NCBI RefSeq assembly: GCF_016745835.1
Contig: NZ_JAERVL010000001.1
Span: 682,001 to 746,000 of the forward strand
Direction: 5' to 3'
DNA from: Caldalkalibacillus salinus
Lineage (GTDB): Bacteria; Bacillota; Bacilli; Caldalkalibacillales; JCM-10596
DNA: 64,000 bases
The notes beneath the pieces are model-generated. The model was not told where the DNA came from. It saw nothing but the letters and a program-made list of their open reading frames with translations, and did no database searches. The number at the start of each line of letters is the position of its first letter. Positions within the stretch are counted from its first letter, which is position 1. Shown here in pieces: positions 34,883 through 42,992 of this stretch. The position numbers were made by a program, and so were the translations under genes.

Positions 34883-35572
34883 ATGCCAAATCATGAAGAC
34901 GTTTATCAGAATCAAGTCGAACAGTATGACCGCCTGGTGTCAAAACAACCGAGCTTGTTAGACGTGATAGAGGAGATAAGACCCCTAAACGGACTGGATG
35001 TGATAGAGTTAGGAGCAGGGTCGGGGAGGTTCACCACCGTCATGGCGCCCTATGTGAATGCCATTTTGGCTTTAGATGCGTCCGCTGATATACTAGCTCT
35101 CAATGAAAAAAAGCTGAAACAAGAGGGACATAGTCACTTTAAAACACAAGTAGCTGACCATAGACACATTCCAGCTCCGGATGCTAGTGCCGACCTCGTA
35201 ATAGCCGGTTGGACGATTTGTTATCTAGGAAGTGCCAATGTGGAGGGCTATCATCAAAACATAGAGCAGGTCTATCGTGAAATGATGAGAGTGCTGCGTC
35301 CGAAGGGGTCTATTATCATTTTCGAAACAATGGGAACAGGGGTCAAGCAACCACATCCACCCGATTTCCTAAAAGAATACTATACGCTGCTTGAGAATCA
35401 ATACGGTTTTAAGCACCAATGGATGCGAACGGATTATCAGTTTGCAGATATTGAAGAAGCTGAGACATTGACGCGATTTTTCTTTGGTGACGACTTAGCC
35501 CATAGCGTGGTAAAGGATCATTTGGTGACGTTACCAGAGTGTGCTGGCGTATGGTGGTTACATAAAGCATGA
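34883..35572 (+). CDS. Class I SAM-dependent methyltransferase
   Basis: 229 residues with the Rossmann SAM motif DVIELGAGSGRFTTVMAP near residue 38, an acidic residue after beta-2 (ILALDASADILAL), and a post-III block VLRPKGSIIIFETMG. The substrate cannot be told from the sequence; the UbiE/Methyltransf_11 group is the closest style. GGGGGGAGAG precedes the ATG. It lies 72 bp after the response regulator and converges on clpX, with a shared terminator. Confidence 0.85.
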   Translation: MPNHEDVYQNQVEQYDRLVSKQPSLLDVIEEIRPLNGLDVIELGAGSGRFTTVMAPYVNAILALDASADILALNEKKLKQEGHSHFKTQVADHRHIPAPDASADLVIAGWTICYLGSANVEGYHQNIEQVYREMMRVLRPKGSIIIFETMGTGVKQPHPPDFLKEYYTLLENQYGFKHQWMRTDYQFADIEEAETLTRFFFGDDLAHSVVKDHLVTLPECAGVWWLHKA

Positions 35573-35573
35573 C

Positions 35574-35606
35574 AAAAAGGGCCCTTTGATGAAGGCCCTC
35601 TTTTAT
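35574..35606. terminator. Bidirectional terminator
   Basis: AGGGCC (35578-35583) pairs with GGCCCT (35594-35599). T-rich ends on both strands suit the methyltransferase and clpX transcripts, which converge here. Confidence 0.85.
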
Positions 35607-35637
35607 CTAATATATCTTTATCTCATACCGTTTATTA

Positions 35638-36885
35638 TTAAGCCACATTTTCACTATCAGTGAACATTAAATCGTCTTGGTTCTTCGTTTTTACAAAACG
35701 TTGAGTGACCACGATCTTCTTAACATCATCTCTAGAAGGGATTTCAAATCTGAGATCAAGTAGTAGATCTTCCATTATCGATTTAAGCCCTCGGGCACCC
35801 GTTTTTCTCTCGCGTGCCTTTTGGGCGATGAGTCGAAGCGCATCCTCTTCGAAATCAATTTCTTTCTCATCAATTTCGAAACGTTTTTGTAGCTGTTTAA
35901 CGATAGAGTTTTTAGGTTCAGTTAAAATGCGGACCAAGGCCTCTTCGTCTAACTCTTCTAAAGCAGCGATAATAGGCAGACGTCCGATTAATTCTGGTAT
36001 AAGTCCAAATTTTAAGATGTCATCAGGTTCAACGTACTTTAGGATCTCTTTATCGTCAATGTCTGTCTTGGAAGACGTACCCGCATTGAATCCAAGCACT
36101 TTTTGATTGAGACGAGTTTTAATAATGTCCTCAATGCCGACAAAGGCACCTCCACAGATAAACAAGATCTTAGACGTGTCAATCTGTACAAATTCCTGTC
36201 CCGGATGCTTACGTCCACCTTGAGGCGGAACATTAGAGACGGTACCTTCGATCAGTTTTAACAGAGCCTGTTGCACGCCTTCACCGCTCACATCACGGGT
36301 GATGCTCGCGTTTTCGCCTTTGCGTCCGATCTTATCTATCTCATCTAGGTAGATAATGCCTCGTTCCGCTTTACTAATATCGCCGTCGGCCGCTTGAATC
36401 AGTTTGAGTAAGATGTTCTCAACATCTTCTCCCACGTAACCGGCTTGGGTTACTGTTGTGGCATCAGCGATCGCAAACGGCACATCGAGCATGTTAGCTA
36501 GCGATTGAGCGATTAAGGTCTTACCACTACCGGTTGGGCCGAGTAAGAGGACATTAGATTTTTGTAGTTCAATATCATCACTGTCGTCATGAGCCAATTC
36601 TTTATAATGCTCATAAACGCCCACTGACATCACTTTCTTGGCATAATCTTGACCAATAATATATTTATCTAACTGATCTTTTAATTCAGCAGGTTTCGGA
36701 ACGTCAGCAAGGTCGATGTCCTCTTGTTGGTTGCTTAGTGTATTCTGAACGATATCGTGGACGCTATCAGAACATTCATTACATATTGCGATGCCCTGTG
36801 GTCCTTTTACAATGGCCTCGACATGATCTTTACCTCTATGACAGAAAGAACAAACGGGTTCTGTTGTGTTTGTATGTTGACTCAT
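35638..36885 (-). CDS. clpX: ClpX-type AAA+ unfoldase (probable paralogue)
   Basis: 415 residues with ClpX architecture: an N-terminal zinc domain (Cys12, 15, 35 and 38; CSFC, CNEC), Walker A GPTGSGKT at 116-123, pore loop GYVG at 149-152, Walker B IIYLDE, RKH loop at 225-227, and a ClpP-docking loop LGF at 264-266. All functional motifs are present, so it should be an active ATP-driven unfoldase that can work with ClpP. It differs from typical housekeeping ClpX in its N-terminus, in RKHPGQ for the usual RKHPHQ and in VLGFNAG for VIGFG. It also lacks the tig neighbour usual for Bacillales clpX. A second-copy, specialised role is inferred. GGAGGT lies 12 nt before the ATG. Confidence 0.88.
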   Translation of the reverse strand: MSQHTNTTEPVCSFCHRGKDHVEAIVKGPQGIAICNECSDSVHDIVQNTLSNQQEDIDLADVPKPAELKDQLDKYIIGQDYAKKVMSVGVYEHYKELAHDDSDDIELQKSNVLLLGPTGSGKTLIAQSLANMLDVPFAIADATTVTQAGYVGEDVENILLKLIQAADGDISKAERGIIYLDEIDKIGRKGENASITRDVSGEGVQQALLKLIEGTVSNVPPQGGRKHPGQEFVQIDTSKILFICGGAFVGIEDIIKTRLNQKVLGFNAGTSSKTDIDDKEILKYVEPDDILKFGLIPELIGRLPIIAALEELDEEALVRILTEPKNSIVKQLQKRFEIDEKEIDFEEDALRLIAQKARERKTGARGLKSIMEDLLLDLRFEIPSRDDVKKIVVTQRFVKTKNQDDLMFTDSENVA

Positions 36886-36975
36886 ATTGTTTAAAAACCT
36901 CCATATAAAGCTAATAAATATATTTTAGCATACACTGTGCGTTTGGTAAAAAAATATACACATCATAGATATATG

Positions 36976-37113
36976 TATGGCGGATTGCAGGACATTGAAC
37001 AGCTCTAAACTCAACACTATCCTTGGGATATCGCGGCTTACATCAGTGGTAAAGCCCACTTGGTAGCAGATATAGAACGAAAAGCATGGGAATGGTATAA
37101 GCGTAAAAAATAA
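36976..37113 (+). pseudogene. Unrecognised coding remnant with in-frame stop
   Basis: After an in-frame TAA at 37006 the frame reads HYPWDIAAYISGKAHLVADI and WEWYKRKK before a stop at 37111. The amino acid make-up looks like genuine protein, but there is no start or ribosome site. It lies beside transposase debris, so it is probably the tail of a decayed gene. The family is not recognised. Confidence 0.4.
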
Positions 37114-37328
37114 CAGCAGAAAGAGACTATCATCCATCATTTTGAGGATTCTTGTCTTAAACAGTTGTTTAAAATCGGAATATTACAAATCAGTTGTTGC
37201 TTAGACATTTTCTACTTTCAAAAAGGGGTTAGCGTTTAATGCCTTTTGTGGTACAGAAAGGATTTTCAAAGGCTTACGTTGTATAAATAATTATACGAAC
37301 CCACTAGCATTGCATTAATTAATTTTGA

Positions 37329-37655
37329 ACATTCATAATACTCGAGACGATAGACTCTAAAGGTAACGGTATTCGCATCATCACCAATCGATTTGACCTA
37401 AGTGCCGAAGAAATTGGTGAAATCTATCGTTCAAGATGGGCTATTGAATTGTTCTTCAAATGGCTTAAGCAGCACGTACGTATCAAAACGTTCTATGGCA
37501 TGAGTGAAACGGCTGTACAAAACCAGATCTACATAGCACTCATCACGTATTGTTTATTAGTACTTGTTCAGCTAGAGACAAATGCAGAGCAGTCCTTATT
37601 GCAACTCAGCCGATGGTTACAAGCATGCTCTGGAGAATCATCTGTCAAATTATAA
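37329..37655 (+). pseudogene. IS4-family transposase, C-terminal remnant
   Basis: About 108 codons of the end of an IS4-type DDE transposase. YRSRWAIELFFKWLK carries the IS4 signature Y-(2)-R-(3)-E-(6)-K, including the catalytic Glu. The downstream text YNQIYIALITYCLLVLVQL-like is also typical. The N-terminal catalytic Asp residues and the terminal inverted repeats are missing, and a stop lies just upstream at 37326. It cannot move by itself and marks an old insertion. Confidence 0.85.
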
Positions 37656-37694
37656 ATGAACTTTTATGCAACGTTAGTGAGGGAGGAAACTTAA

Positions 37695-38009
37695 ATGACA
37701 AGAAAAATTGTAGGGATAATGATTTTATTAATAACAACGCTTGGTTGTACAGATGAATCTCAGTATGAAAATACAGAAGGCATTGTTCAAGAAGCAGTCG
37801 TTGCTGATATAACCATTCTCGAAAAAGGTCATGATAAGACAGAATACTGGGTATTTATATCAACCCCGGTTCGTGATAAAAAACAAAAATTATATGTAAA
37901 AAAAGAAAGCCTCTGGTTATCATTAGATGTGGAAGAGACATATACAGGTCATTTTGATTTGTTTGCAAATAAAAAAAATCAATTATATAAAGTTACTCCT
38001 TACAACTAA
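37695..38009 (+). CDS. Small lipoprotein of unknown function
   Basis: 104 residues with a lipoprotein signal (MTRKIVGIMILLITTLGC, lipobox TTLGC). The mature part is ~86 residues and likely a small beta barrel (YWVFISTPVRDKKQKLYVKKESLWLSL), similar in feel to small OB-like lipoproteins. GTGAGGGAGG precedes the ATG. It is enclosed by transposase remnants, so it may have arrived with or been isolated by them. No family is recognised. Confidence 0.7.
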   Translation: MTRKIVGIMILLITTLGCTDESQYENTEGIVQEAVVADITILEKGHDKTEYWVFISTPVRDKKQKLYVKKESLWLSLDVEETYTGHFDLFANKKNQLYKVTPYN

Positions 38010-38099
38010 CGCTTTGTATTAGATTAACAAGGCTTAAACTGAAAGGGATGAACGAATCATAGGAGGATGCTGTATATAACAAAAGTATGGTAATAGAGT

Positions 38100-38156
38100 A
38101 GGAGGGGGGTTAGCCCCCGTCCTCTCAAGAACGATCATAAATAGAAAACGTTCTGC
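38100..38156 (+). other. Two tandem hairpins of unknown origin
   Basis: A G/C-rich hairpin (AGGAGGGGGG / CCCCCGTCCT) and a second one (AGAACG / CGTTCT) are only a few bases apart. They sit between a lipoprotein gene and an istB remnant. They could be the end of a lost insertion element or a structured RNA. Confidence 0.4.
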
Positions 38157-38448
38157 TTAAAGTACATCAAACAGGAATTGTTACTTATGCTCATAAGGAA
38201 TATCCTCGTACAGGTATGTAACGTATGCTGATCGTAGTGATTTGCACAACCTCTGAAGGTCACTGCTCATTGGATACCACTCCCAGCTAATTGCGGACAA
38301 AGTTTCTTGTCATAGTCTGCAAATCTATTTCTGCATCGATCAGTACGGAGGGTGTACAGGACTCTTCCCATTTCTCCGGAAGAGTGGCCTTCTTTGCCTG
38401 CAGCAAACCTCTTAGTTCATGTGGGTGTCAAGTGCCCACCTGCTGTAT

Positions 38449-39031
38449 CATAAAACATTTGATGAGTTTGACTTCGACTTTCAAACATCCATTGATGAGC
38501 GGCGCATCCGGGACTTGGCTACCCTGCAATTTGTGGAACATCAGGAAAATCTCATTTTCCTGGGTACTCCGGGTGTGGGCAAAACCCACCTTGTGGTAGC
38601 GCTGGCACTGGAGGCCATCGCCAAGCGCTATACGGTCTATTTTACGACCGCCCATGCAGCAGGCCCATCAGAACAATACGGTTAAGTTTTGCTTGTCCTG
38701 TTCATGAGGCTTGAAAAATCCGGCTTTCTTTTTTTCTTTTATTCGAGCAGAAGATGAAGAAATATACCAAGCCCCATATTCTGATCATTGATGAGATCGG
38801 GTACAGGAAAATGGAAGATGAAGCTGCACATTTTTTCTTCCAGATTGTCTCCGGACGCTACGGGAAAGGTGCAATCGTCCTGACGTCAAACAAATCGTAT
38901 GGTGCATGGGGTGAGATTTTCGGAGATTCTGTGTTGGCCACAGCCATTCTGGATCGACTCCTGCATCACTCCAGTACAATTAACATCAAAGGAGAAAGCT
39001 TACGGGTATTCATTTTAATAAATCATTCATG
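38449..39031 (+). pseudogene. istB (IS21-family helper ATPase) remnant
   Basis: Two frames together cover an IstB protein. The first (38449-38685) has YHKTFDEFDFDFQTSIDERR and Walker A LGTPGVGKTHL. The second (38754-39031) has the Walker B region HILIIDEIGYRKMEDEAAHF and the end LDRLLHHSSTINIKGESLR. About 70 bp of unrelated sequence and a frame change separate them, the N-terminal domain is missing, and no istA is intact. It is a decayed insertion sequence. Confidence 0.9.
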
Positions 39032-39096
39032 ATACGAACAAAAATGTCGTCTGTGCCTTACAATGAGTACAGGTGATCAGTAAAGGAGACTGATAT

Positions 39097-39573
39097 ATGA
39101 AAAAGCGACATGTCGCGCTGTTTAAACAGTTACAAGATTACCGGGGCTATTTCTTTCATGTGTTAGAGGGGGTGACAGAGGCTGAGGCCGAGATGATACC
39201 CGACGGATTTAAAAATAATATCAGGTGGAACTTAGGCCATGTGTACTTGGATCAGTATTTGTGGATTGAGGCAGTGACAAGAGAACAGATTGATTATCCG
39301 AGGGCTTATGATCAGTGGTTCGGTTTTGGTACAACGCCAGCTGACTTCACGGATGAAACACCTTCTTTTGATGAGCTGAAGGAGAAACTTTATCATCAAG
39401 TGAGCCAAATTGAGCGAGATTATGGGCATCGTTTGGAAGAGGTGTTCCCTCCAACGGAAATGGAGGATTTAACCACTATAGAACAAGCCATTGTACGTAT
39501 GATCTTCCATGAAGGGATGCATGTCCAAGCTGTGATAGATTTCAAGAAATTTATAAAAGCGCACCAAGTATAG
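39097..39573 (+). CDS. DinB-family protein
   Basis: 158 residues, a four-helix DinB/YfiT-like fold. The three metal-binding His of the family are plausibly in NLGHVYLDQYLW, in the middle helix, and in FHEGMHVQAVIDFKKF. Known members act as thiol-dependent transferases or have unknown roles. AAAGGAG precedes the ATG. It is the first intact gene after the transposase scar and is followed by a GyrI-like gene. A further DinB-like protein is encoded near 46.7 kb. Confidence 0.85.
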   Translation: MKKRHVALFKQLQDYRGYFFHVLEGVTEAEAEMIPDGFKNNIRWNLGHVYLDQYLWIEAVTREQIDYPRAYDQWFGFGTTPADFTDETPSFDELKEKLYHQVSQIERDYGHRLEEVFPPTEMEDLTTIEQAIVRMIFHEGMHVQAVIDFKKFIKAHQV

Positions 39574-39713
39574 TCAAGACAAGTTGATAGAATGCATATA
39601 GAATGAAAGCATATAGAATGAATGCATTACTCTATGCATGATTGAACCAGTGAGTTGTGATAGTGGTTTATGGCCATACACGTTTAATTGTATTAGAGGA
39701 AGGGGCGAATATA

Positions 39714-40208
39714 ATGAAGGGTTATGAATTTGAGGTGGTCACTCAACCAGCTTATAGAGCGATCGGTTTAAAATGGGACGGTCCTTGGTCAGACATCAGC
39801 CAATTGAAAGCTATGATTCAGGAAGTAAGTCAAAGAGTGGGGGAACTAGAACATGCGGTAAACCCACAAATACAATTAGGGTTATCTTATCACTTAAGAC
39901 CCGACGGTTTTGTGCACTATTCCGCATATGAGGTAACAGATGAACAGGACGTGCCTGAAGGAATGGTCGAGATCGCGGTGCCTGAAATGACGTATCTTAT
40001 GACACAACATCAAAAAGGACAAGATATCGGTCAAACGTATAACGAAGTGTGGAATTGGATGACAAAAAGTGAATACGATCCTTATAGAGAGCCATCCGTT
40101 CAGTATTTTGACGACTACCTTCCAATAAAACACGAACGGTATCCTGCGGATCGAGATTTAGAGGATCCACACTTCGACATTCTGATTCCAATTATAAAGC
40201 AACGTTAA
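39714..40208 (+). CDS. GyrI-like / AraC effector-binding domain protein
   Basis: 164 residues forming a stand-alone effector-binding domain: EFEVVTQPAYRAIGLKWDGPWSDI at the start and MVEIAVPEMTYLMTQHQKGQDIGQTYNEVWNWM in the middle, with the acidic ligand pocket residues usual in the SOUL/GyrI group. There is no DNA-binding domain. The ATG at 39714 is used because GAGGAAGGGG precedes it; an in-frame upstream ATG lacks a site. It may bind a small cationic or aromatic compound. Confidence 0.8.
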   Translation: MKGYEFEVVTQPAYRAIGLKWDGPWSDISQLKAMIQEVSQRVGELEHAVNPQIQLGLSYHLRPDGFVHYSAYEVTDEQDVPEGMVEIAVPEMTYLMTQHQKGQDIGQTYNEVWNWMTKSEYDPYREPSVQYFDDYLPIKHERYPADRDLEDPHFDILIPIIKQR

Positions 40209-40284
40209 CGAAGTAACGTTAGCGAAGAAATGTTAACAGGCTATACGGAAAACGGCGCAAAGTTTTGTAATATTTACAGTCTTT

Positions 40285-40328
40285 ACCGCTCTCACAGAGT
40301 AGTTGTGTGAGAGCGGTTGATTTTTAAT
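40285..40328. terminator. Bidirectional terminator
   Basis: A perfect 12-pair stem (ACCGCTCTCACA at 40285-40296, TGTGAGAGCGGT at 40306-40317) is followed by TGATTTTTAAT. It lies between convergent genes. Confidence 0.85.
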
Positions 40329-40659
40329 AAAAAAATCTTCTTCTAAATCTTCTCCTACGGAAGCGGAACGGTGCTGTTGCAGCGGCTGCAAATGTGAGTG
40401 CTGTAATCGCTGCGAAAGGAACGAAAAAGGGGAAAAATAGAATACTATCGCCAGTTTTATCTCCTTTTGTATCCAGTGCACGGACCCCTTTTACACTAGC
40501 AACATCCTTATCTGTTATGCCTCTCCCTGTAGGACTTAATCTTACACCGGAGGGCGTGACACCGACAAGTTGCCCATGTAGTCTTCTACCGTCTACAGTG
40601 CGAATATCAGCTTCTCTGCCTATATTAGCTCTGCAGACCCCATAGTAACGATGGTGCAT
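40324..40659 (-). CDS. Small basic protein, spore-coat-like
   Basis: 111 residues. The N-terminal half (HHRYYGVCRANIGREADIRTVDGRRLHGQLVGV) resembles an Sm-like beta barrel segment seen in small Bacillus spore or coat-associated proteins. The C-terminal half has a short hydrophobic stretch (ILFFPFFVPFAAITALTFAAA) and ends in the striking FRFRRRRFRRRFFY. The start is the ATG at 40659, 5 nt after GGGAGGT; the preceding in-frame TTG is ignored. A spore-coat role is an impression from composition and layout, not from a confirmed family. Confidence 0.7.
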   Translation of the reverse strand: MHHRYYGVCRANIGREADIRTVDGRRLHGQLVGVTPSGVRLSPTGRGITDKDVASVKGVRALDTKGDKTGDSILFFPFFVPFAAITALTFAAAATAPFRFRRRRFRRRFFY

Positions 40660-40935
40660 CAAAGACCTCCCTCATTCTAGGATTATCGTTCACTCGTATT
40701 ATATTGTTGTGTCAAAGGATAAGATTGTGCCCTTGTGTACACCTAGTAAAATGTGTCAATGGACTATAAGATACTAGAGTATTTGGAAAGAGGATGAGTC
40801 ATAAGGGATAAATAATATAGGATGGGTAAAAGTAGGTTATCGTATAATTATAATATTAATAGGTATGTTCCCACTCCTTCTCCTTTCTAGCTACATAAAT
40901 TATATGACATCATTTGTTTGAGAGGGTGGGATGAC

Positions 40936-41313
40936 ATGGGAGATGTACCTGTAACAGGCTACCTATGTGCGTTTACTGGCGATGGAGATACTCATACGCA
41001 TAGCCTCTATGTGACAACTTGGGATGGGCAGCCTGTTCATACACACCAATTTAAAGGCGTGACGTCGTTTGATGTCGGACATAATCATCGCTACGCAGGG
41101 ACGACTGAGCCTGCCCCGAGTGGGGTTCAACACACACATCGTTACTTTACGTTTACATCGATTGATGCCCGACACAAGCATGTGATACGTGGGACAACAG
41201 GACCAGCGATCCCGCTTCCTAACGGAGGTCACTACCACGAATTTAGTGGAATGACAAGTGTCAATGGAGAAACGCCGCATAGTCATAGATATAGCGGCAA
41301 GACAAGTGGTTAA
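40936..41313 (+). CDS. YmaF-family His-rich repeat protein
   Basis: 125 residues with no signal peptide. About five modules of ~24 residues each carry an H-x-H pair (DTHTHSLY, PVHTHQFKG, GHNHRYAG, QHTHRYF, ARHKHVIRG, GGHYHEFSG, PHSHRYSG) followed by a G-(V/M)-T-S segment. The pattern matches Bacillus YmaF proteins. The paired His residues make metal binding likely, but the function is not established. The ATG at 40936 follows GAGGGTGGG; the upstream in-frame TTG is less likely. Confidence 0.85.
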   Translation: MGDVPVTGYLCAFTGDGDTHTHSLYVTTWDGQPVHTHQFKGVTSFDVGHNHRYAGTTEPAPSGVQHTHRYFTFTSIDARHKHVIRGTTGPAIPLPNGGHYHEFSGMTSVNGETPHSHRYSGKTSG

Positions 41314-41426
41314 TCAATCATATATTTGTTTAGCTTTTTAAACACTAGAAAGACGCCAGGTTATTAGACGTCATATGCTATAGGAAAATAGAAGAGGTTT
41401 TTCTACAATGTTTTGCAACCATCTGT

Positions 41427-41456
41427 AATGTTCACTCGTCGAGTGGACATTTTTTC
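41427..41456 (+). terminator. Terminator after the YmaF-like gene
   Basis: AATGTTCACTC (41427-41437) pairs with GAGTGGACATT (41441-41451; one G-U pair), followed by a T-run. Confidence 0.85.
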
Positions 41457-41742
41457 TATTTTTCGCTTCAGTTGGCGGGTAATCTTCTTGCTTTGTTGGT
41501 TGGTGAATTCTGTCTTTAGCGTTTAAACAAGATCAGCAGAGAACTTGGTTTGATGTATGATACCTTTGTCACATATTAGCAACCTATCGTTCACGCATTC
41601 TTCATAATTCTGTGGCCATATGCCTTGAAAAAAAGGCCTGTCATGGTGTAAAGTTTAATATACAAAAGTATATAAGCAAATGATAGTAGACTGTTATTTG
41701 ATATCGTGCAATGAATGTGTGCAAGTCAAATAACAAATTTTT
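41457..41742. other. Intergenic region before the qox promoter
   Basis: About 285 bp, A+T-rich, with no recognisable gene, RNA or repeat. It precedes the Rex-type operator. Confidence 0.45.
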
Positions 41743-41771
41743 TTGACAGGTTTGTGAAAACATTCACAAAT
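41743..41771 (+). promoter_or_regulatory. qox promoter with an exact Rex-type operator
   Basis: A -35 box TTGACA (41743-41748) is followed immediately by TTTGTGAA-AACA-TTCACAAA (41751-41770), a perfect palindrome matching the Rex consensus TTGTGAA-N4-TTCACAA. The operator fills the spacer and reaches the expected -10 position, so binding would block polymerase. Rex releases DNA when NADH/NAD+ is high. Confidence 0.85.
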
Positions 41772-41988
41772 GTGACTGATTTATGAACTTTTGACTACAG
41801 GTCTTCTAAAACAACCTCACTGTGTTTTAAAATTCAATTCTATCAAATCATTCAATATGAATTAAACATTCATGAATGAATCAGATATCAACCCTACGCG
41901 TCAGTGTGATCATTCTGCTCACTGGCGCATGACTAACGCTAGCGATTTTTTTCAGATTTCTAACAACAAGAAAGGAAAGGTTACCCCT

Positions 41989-42906
41989 ATGAGAAAAATG
42001 AAATGGGCTATCTTATTAGCATTCTTCACGATAACGAGCATTTTGACAGGTTGTGAACCGTTAACAGTTTTAGATCCTAAAGGGCCGCAAGCTGAAAGGC
42101 TTGCAGGAGACATTATCCTTTCTATGTGGATTATGCTAGGGGTGGTCGTCGCTGTCTTTGTGATTTTGATCTACATGTTAGTGAAGTATCGTGCTTCAAA
42201 TCAAAGTGACGATTATGAACCGCCACACATAGAAGGTAATGCCATAGTGGAAGCCATATGTGTCGGCGTCCCAGCTTTAATTGTCATTTTTCTATCCGTC
42301 GTTACTGTCCAAAGTAACTACATCGTTGAATCACCAGTAGAAGTGTATGAAGATAAGGAACCATTGGTGATCTACGCTTCATCGTCTAACTGGAAATGGC
42401 ATTTCAGTTATCCTGAACAAGATATTGAAACAGTGAACTATTTATATGTGCCCACGAATCGTCCACTTGAATTTAAACTATATTCACATGGGCCGATCAC
42501 CAGCTTTTGGATTCCACAACTAGGGGGACAAAAATACGCCATGGCAGACATGACCACAACCCTACACTTGGGGGCTGACGTACCTGGTGAGTACTTGGGG
42601 CGTAACGCCAATTTCAGTGGTGAGGGCTTTGCCAAGAATACATTTAGTGTTAAAGCCATGAATGAAGATGAATTTGATGAGTGGGTTGAAGAAGTGAAAA
42701 CAACGGCTGAACCGTTAACTGAGGATACCTTTAACGAGTTATTAGAACCGGGCCATCTCGGCCAGTTAACATTTACGGGGACACACCTCTCATTCTCACC
42801 CCCGCCATTATCACATGGGAGTCATAACGATAAGCATGAAGATGAGCAAGGTGCTTCAGATGAGCAGGATGTTCAAGATGAGCATGAGCATGGACATCAT
42901 GAATGA
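41989..42906 (+). CDS. qoxA: Cytochrome aa3 quinol oxidase subunit II
   Basis: 305 residues with a lipoprotein signal (lipobox SILTGC), two membrane helices and a periplasm-facing cupredoxin-like domain (NWKWHFSYPEQDIETVNYLYVP; HGPITSFWIPQLGGQKYAMADM; NFSGEGFAKNTF). The Cys ligands of a CuA centre are absent, so the electron donor is quinol and not cytochrome c. The C-terminal tail is rich in His, Asp and Glu. The start is the ATG at 41989 after AGGAAAGG; the frame is open for 39 codons further upstream, but that part is not protein-like. First gene of qoxABCD. Confidence 0.94.
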   Translation: MRKMKWAILLAFFTITSILTGCEPLTVLDPKGPQAERLAGDIILSMWIMLGVVVAVFVILIYMLVKYRASNQSDDYEPPHIEGNAIVEAICVGVPALIVIFLSVVTVQSNYIVESPVEVYEDKEPLVIYASSSNWKWHFSYPEQDIETVNYLYVPTNRPLEFKLYSHGPITSFWIPQLGGQKYAMADMTTTLHLGADVPGEYLGRNANFSGEGFAKNTFSVKAMNEDEFDEWVEEVKTTAEPLTEDTFNELLEPGHLGQLTFTGTHLSFSPPPLSHGSHNDKHEDEQGASDEQDVQDEHEHGHHE

Positions 42907-42992
42907 CGTGAAAAGACACACGTCTTTGAATGATAGGCTTTCCTGAAAGATTGATCACATTTTGATTTAGTCATCGAAAGGAGTCAACGAGA

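Noticed and set aside
36925-37140. 71-codon minus-strand frame
   Set aside because: It is antisense to a more protein-like plus-strand remnant and lacks a start signal.
38291-38599. 102-codon plus-strand frame
   Set aside because: It is the wrong frame over the istB remnant; the correct frames show clear IstB motifs.
40845-40870. AT-rich palindrome resembling a PerR/Fur box before the YmaF-like gene
   Set aside because: Only partial agreement with the 7-1-7 pattern; likely due to A+T richness.
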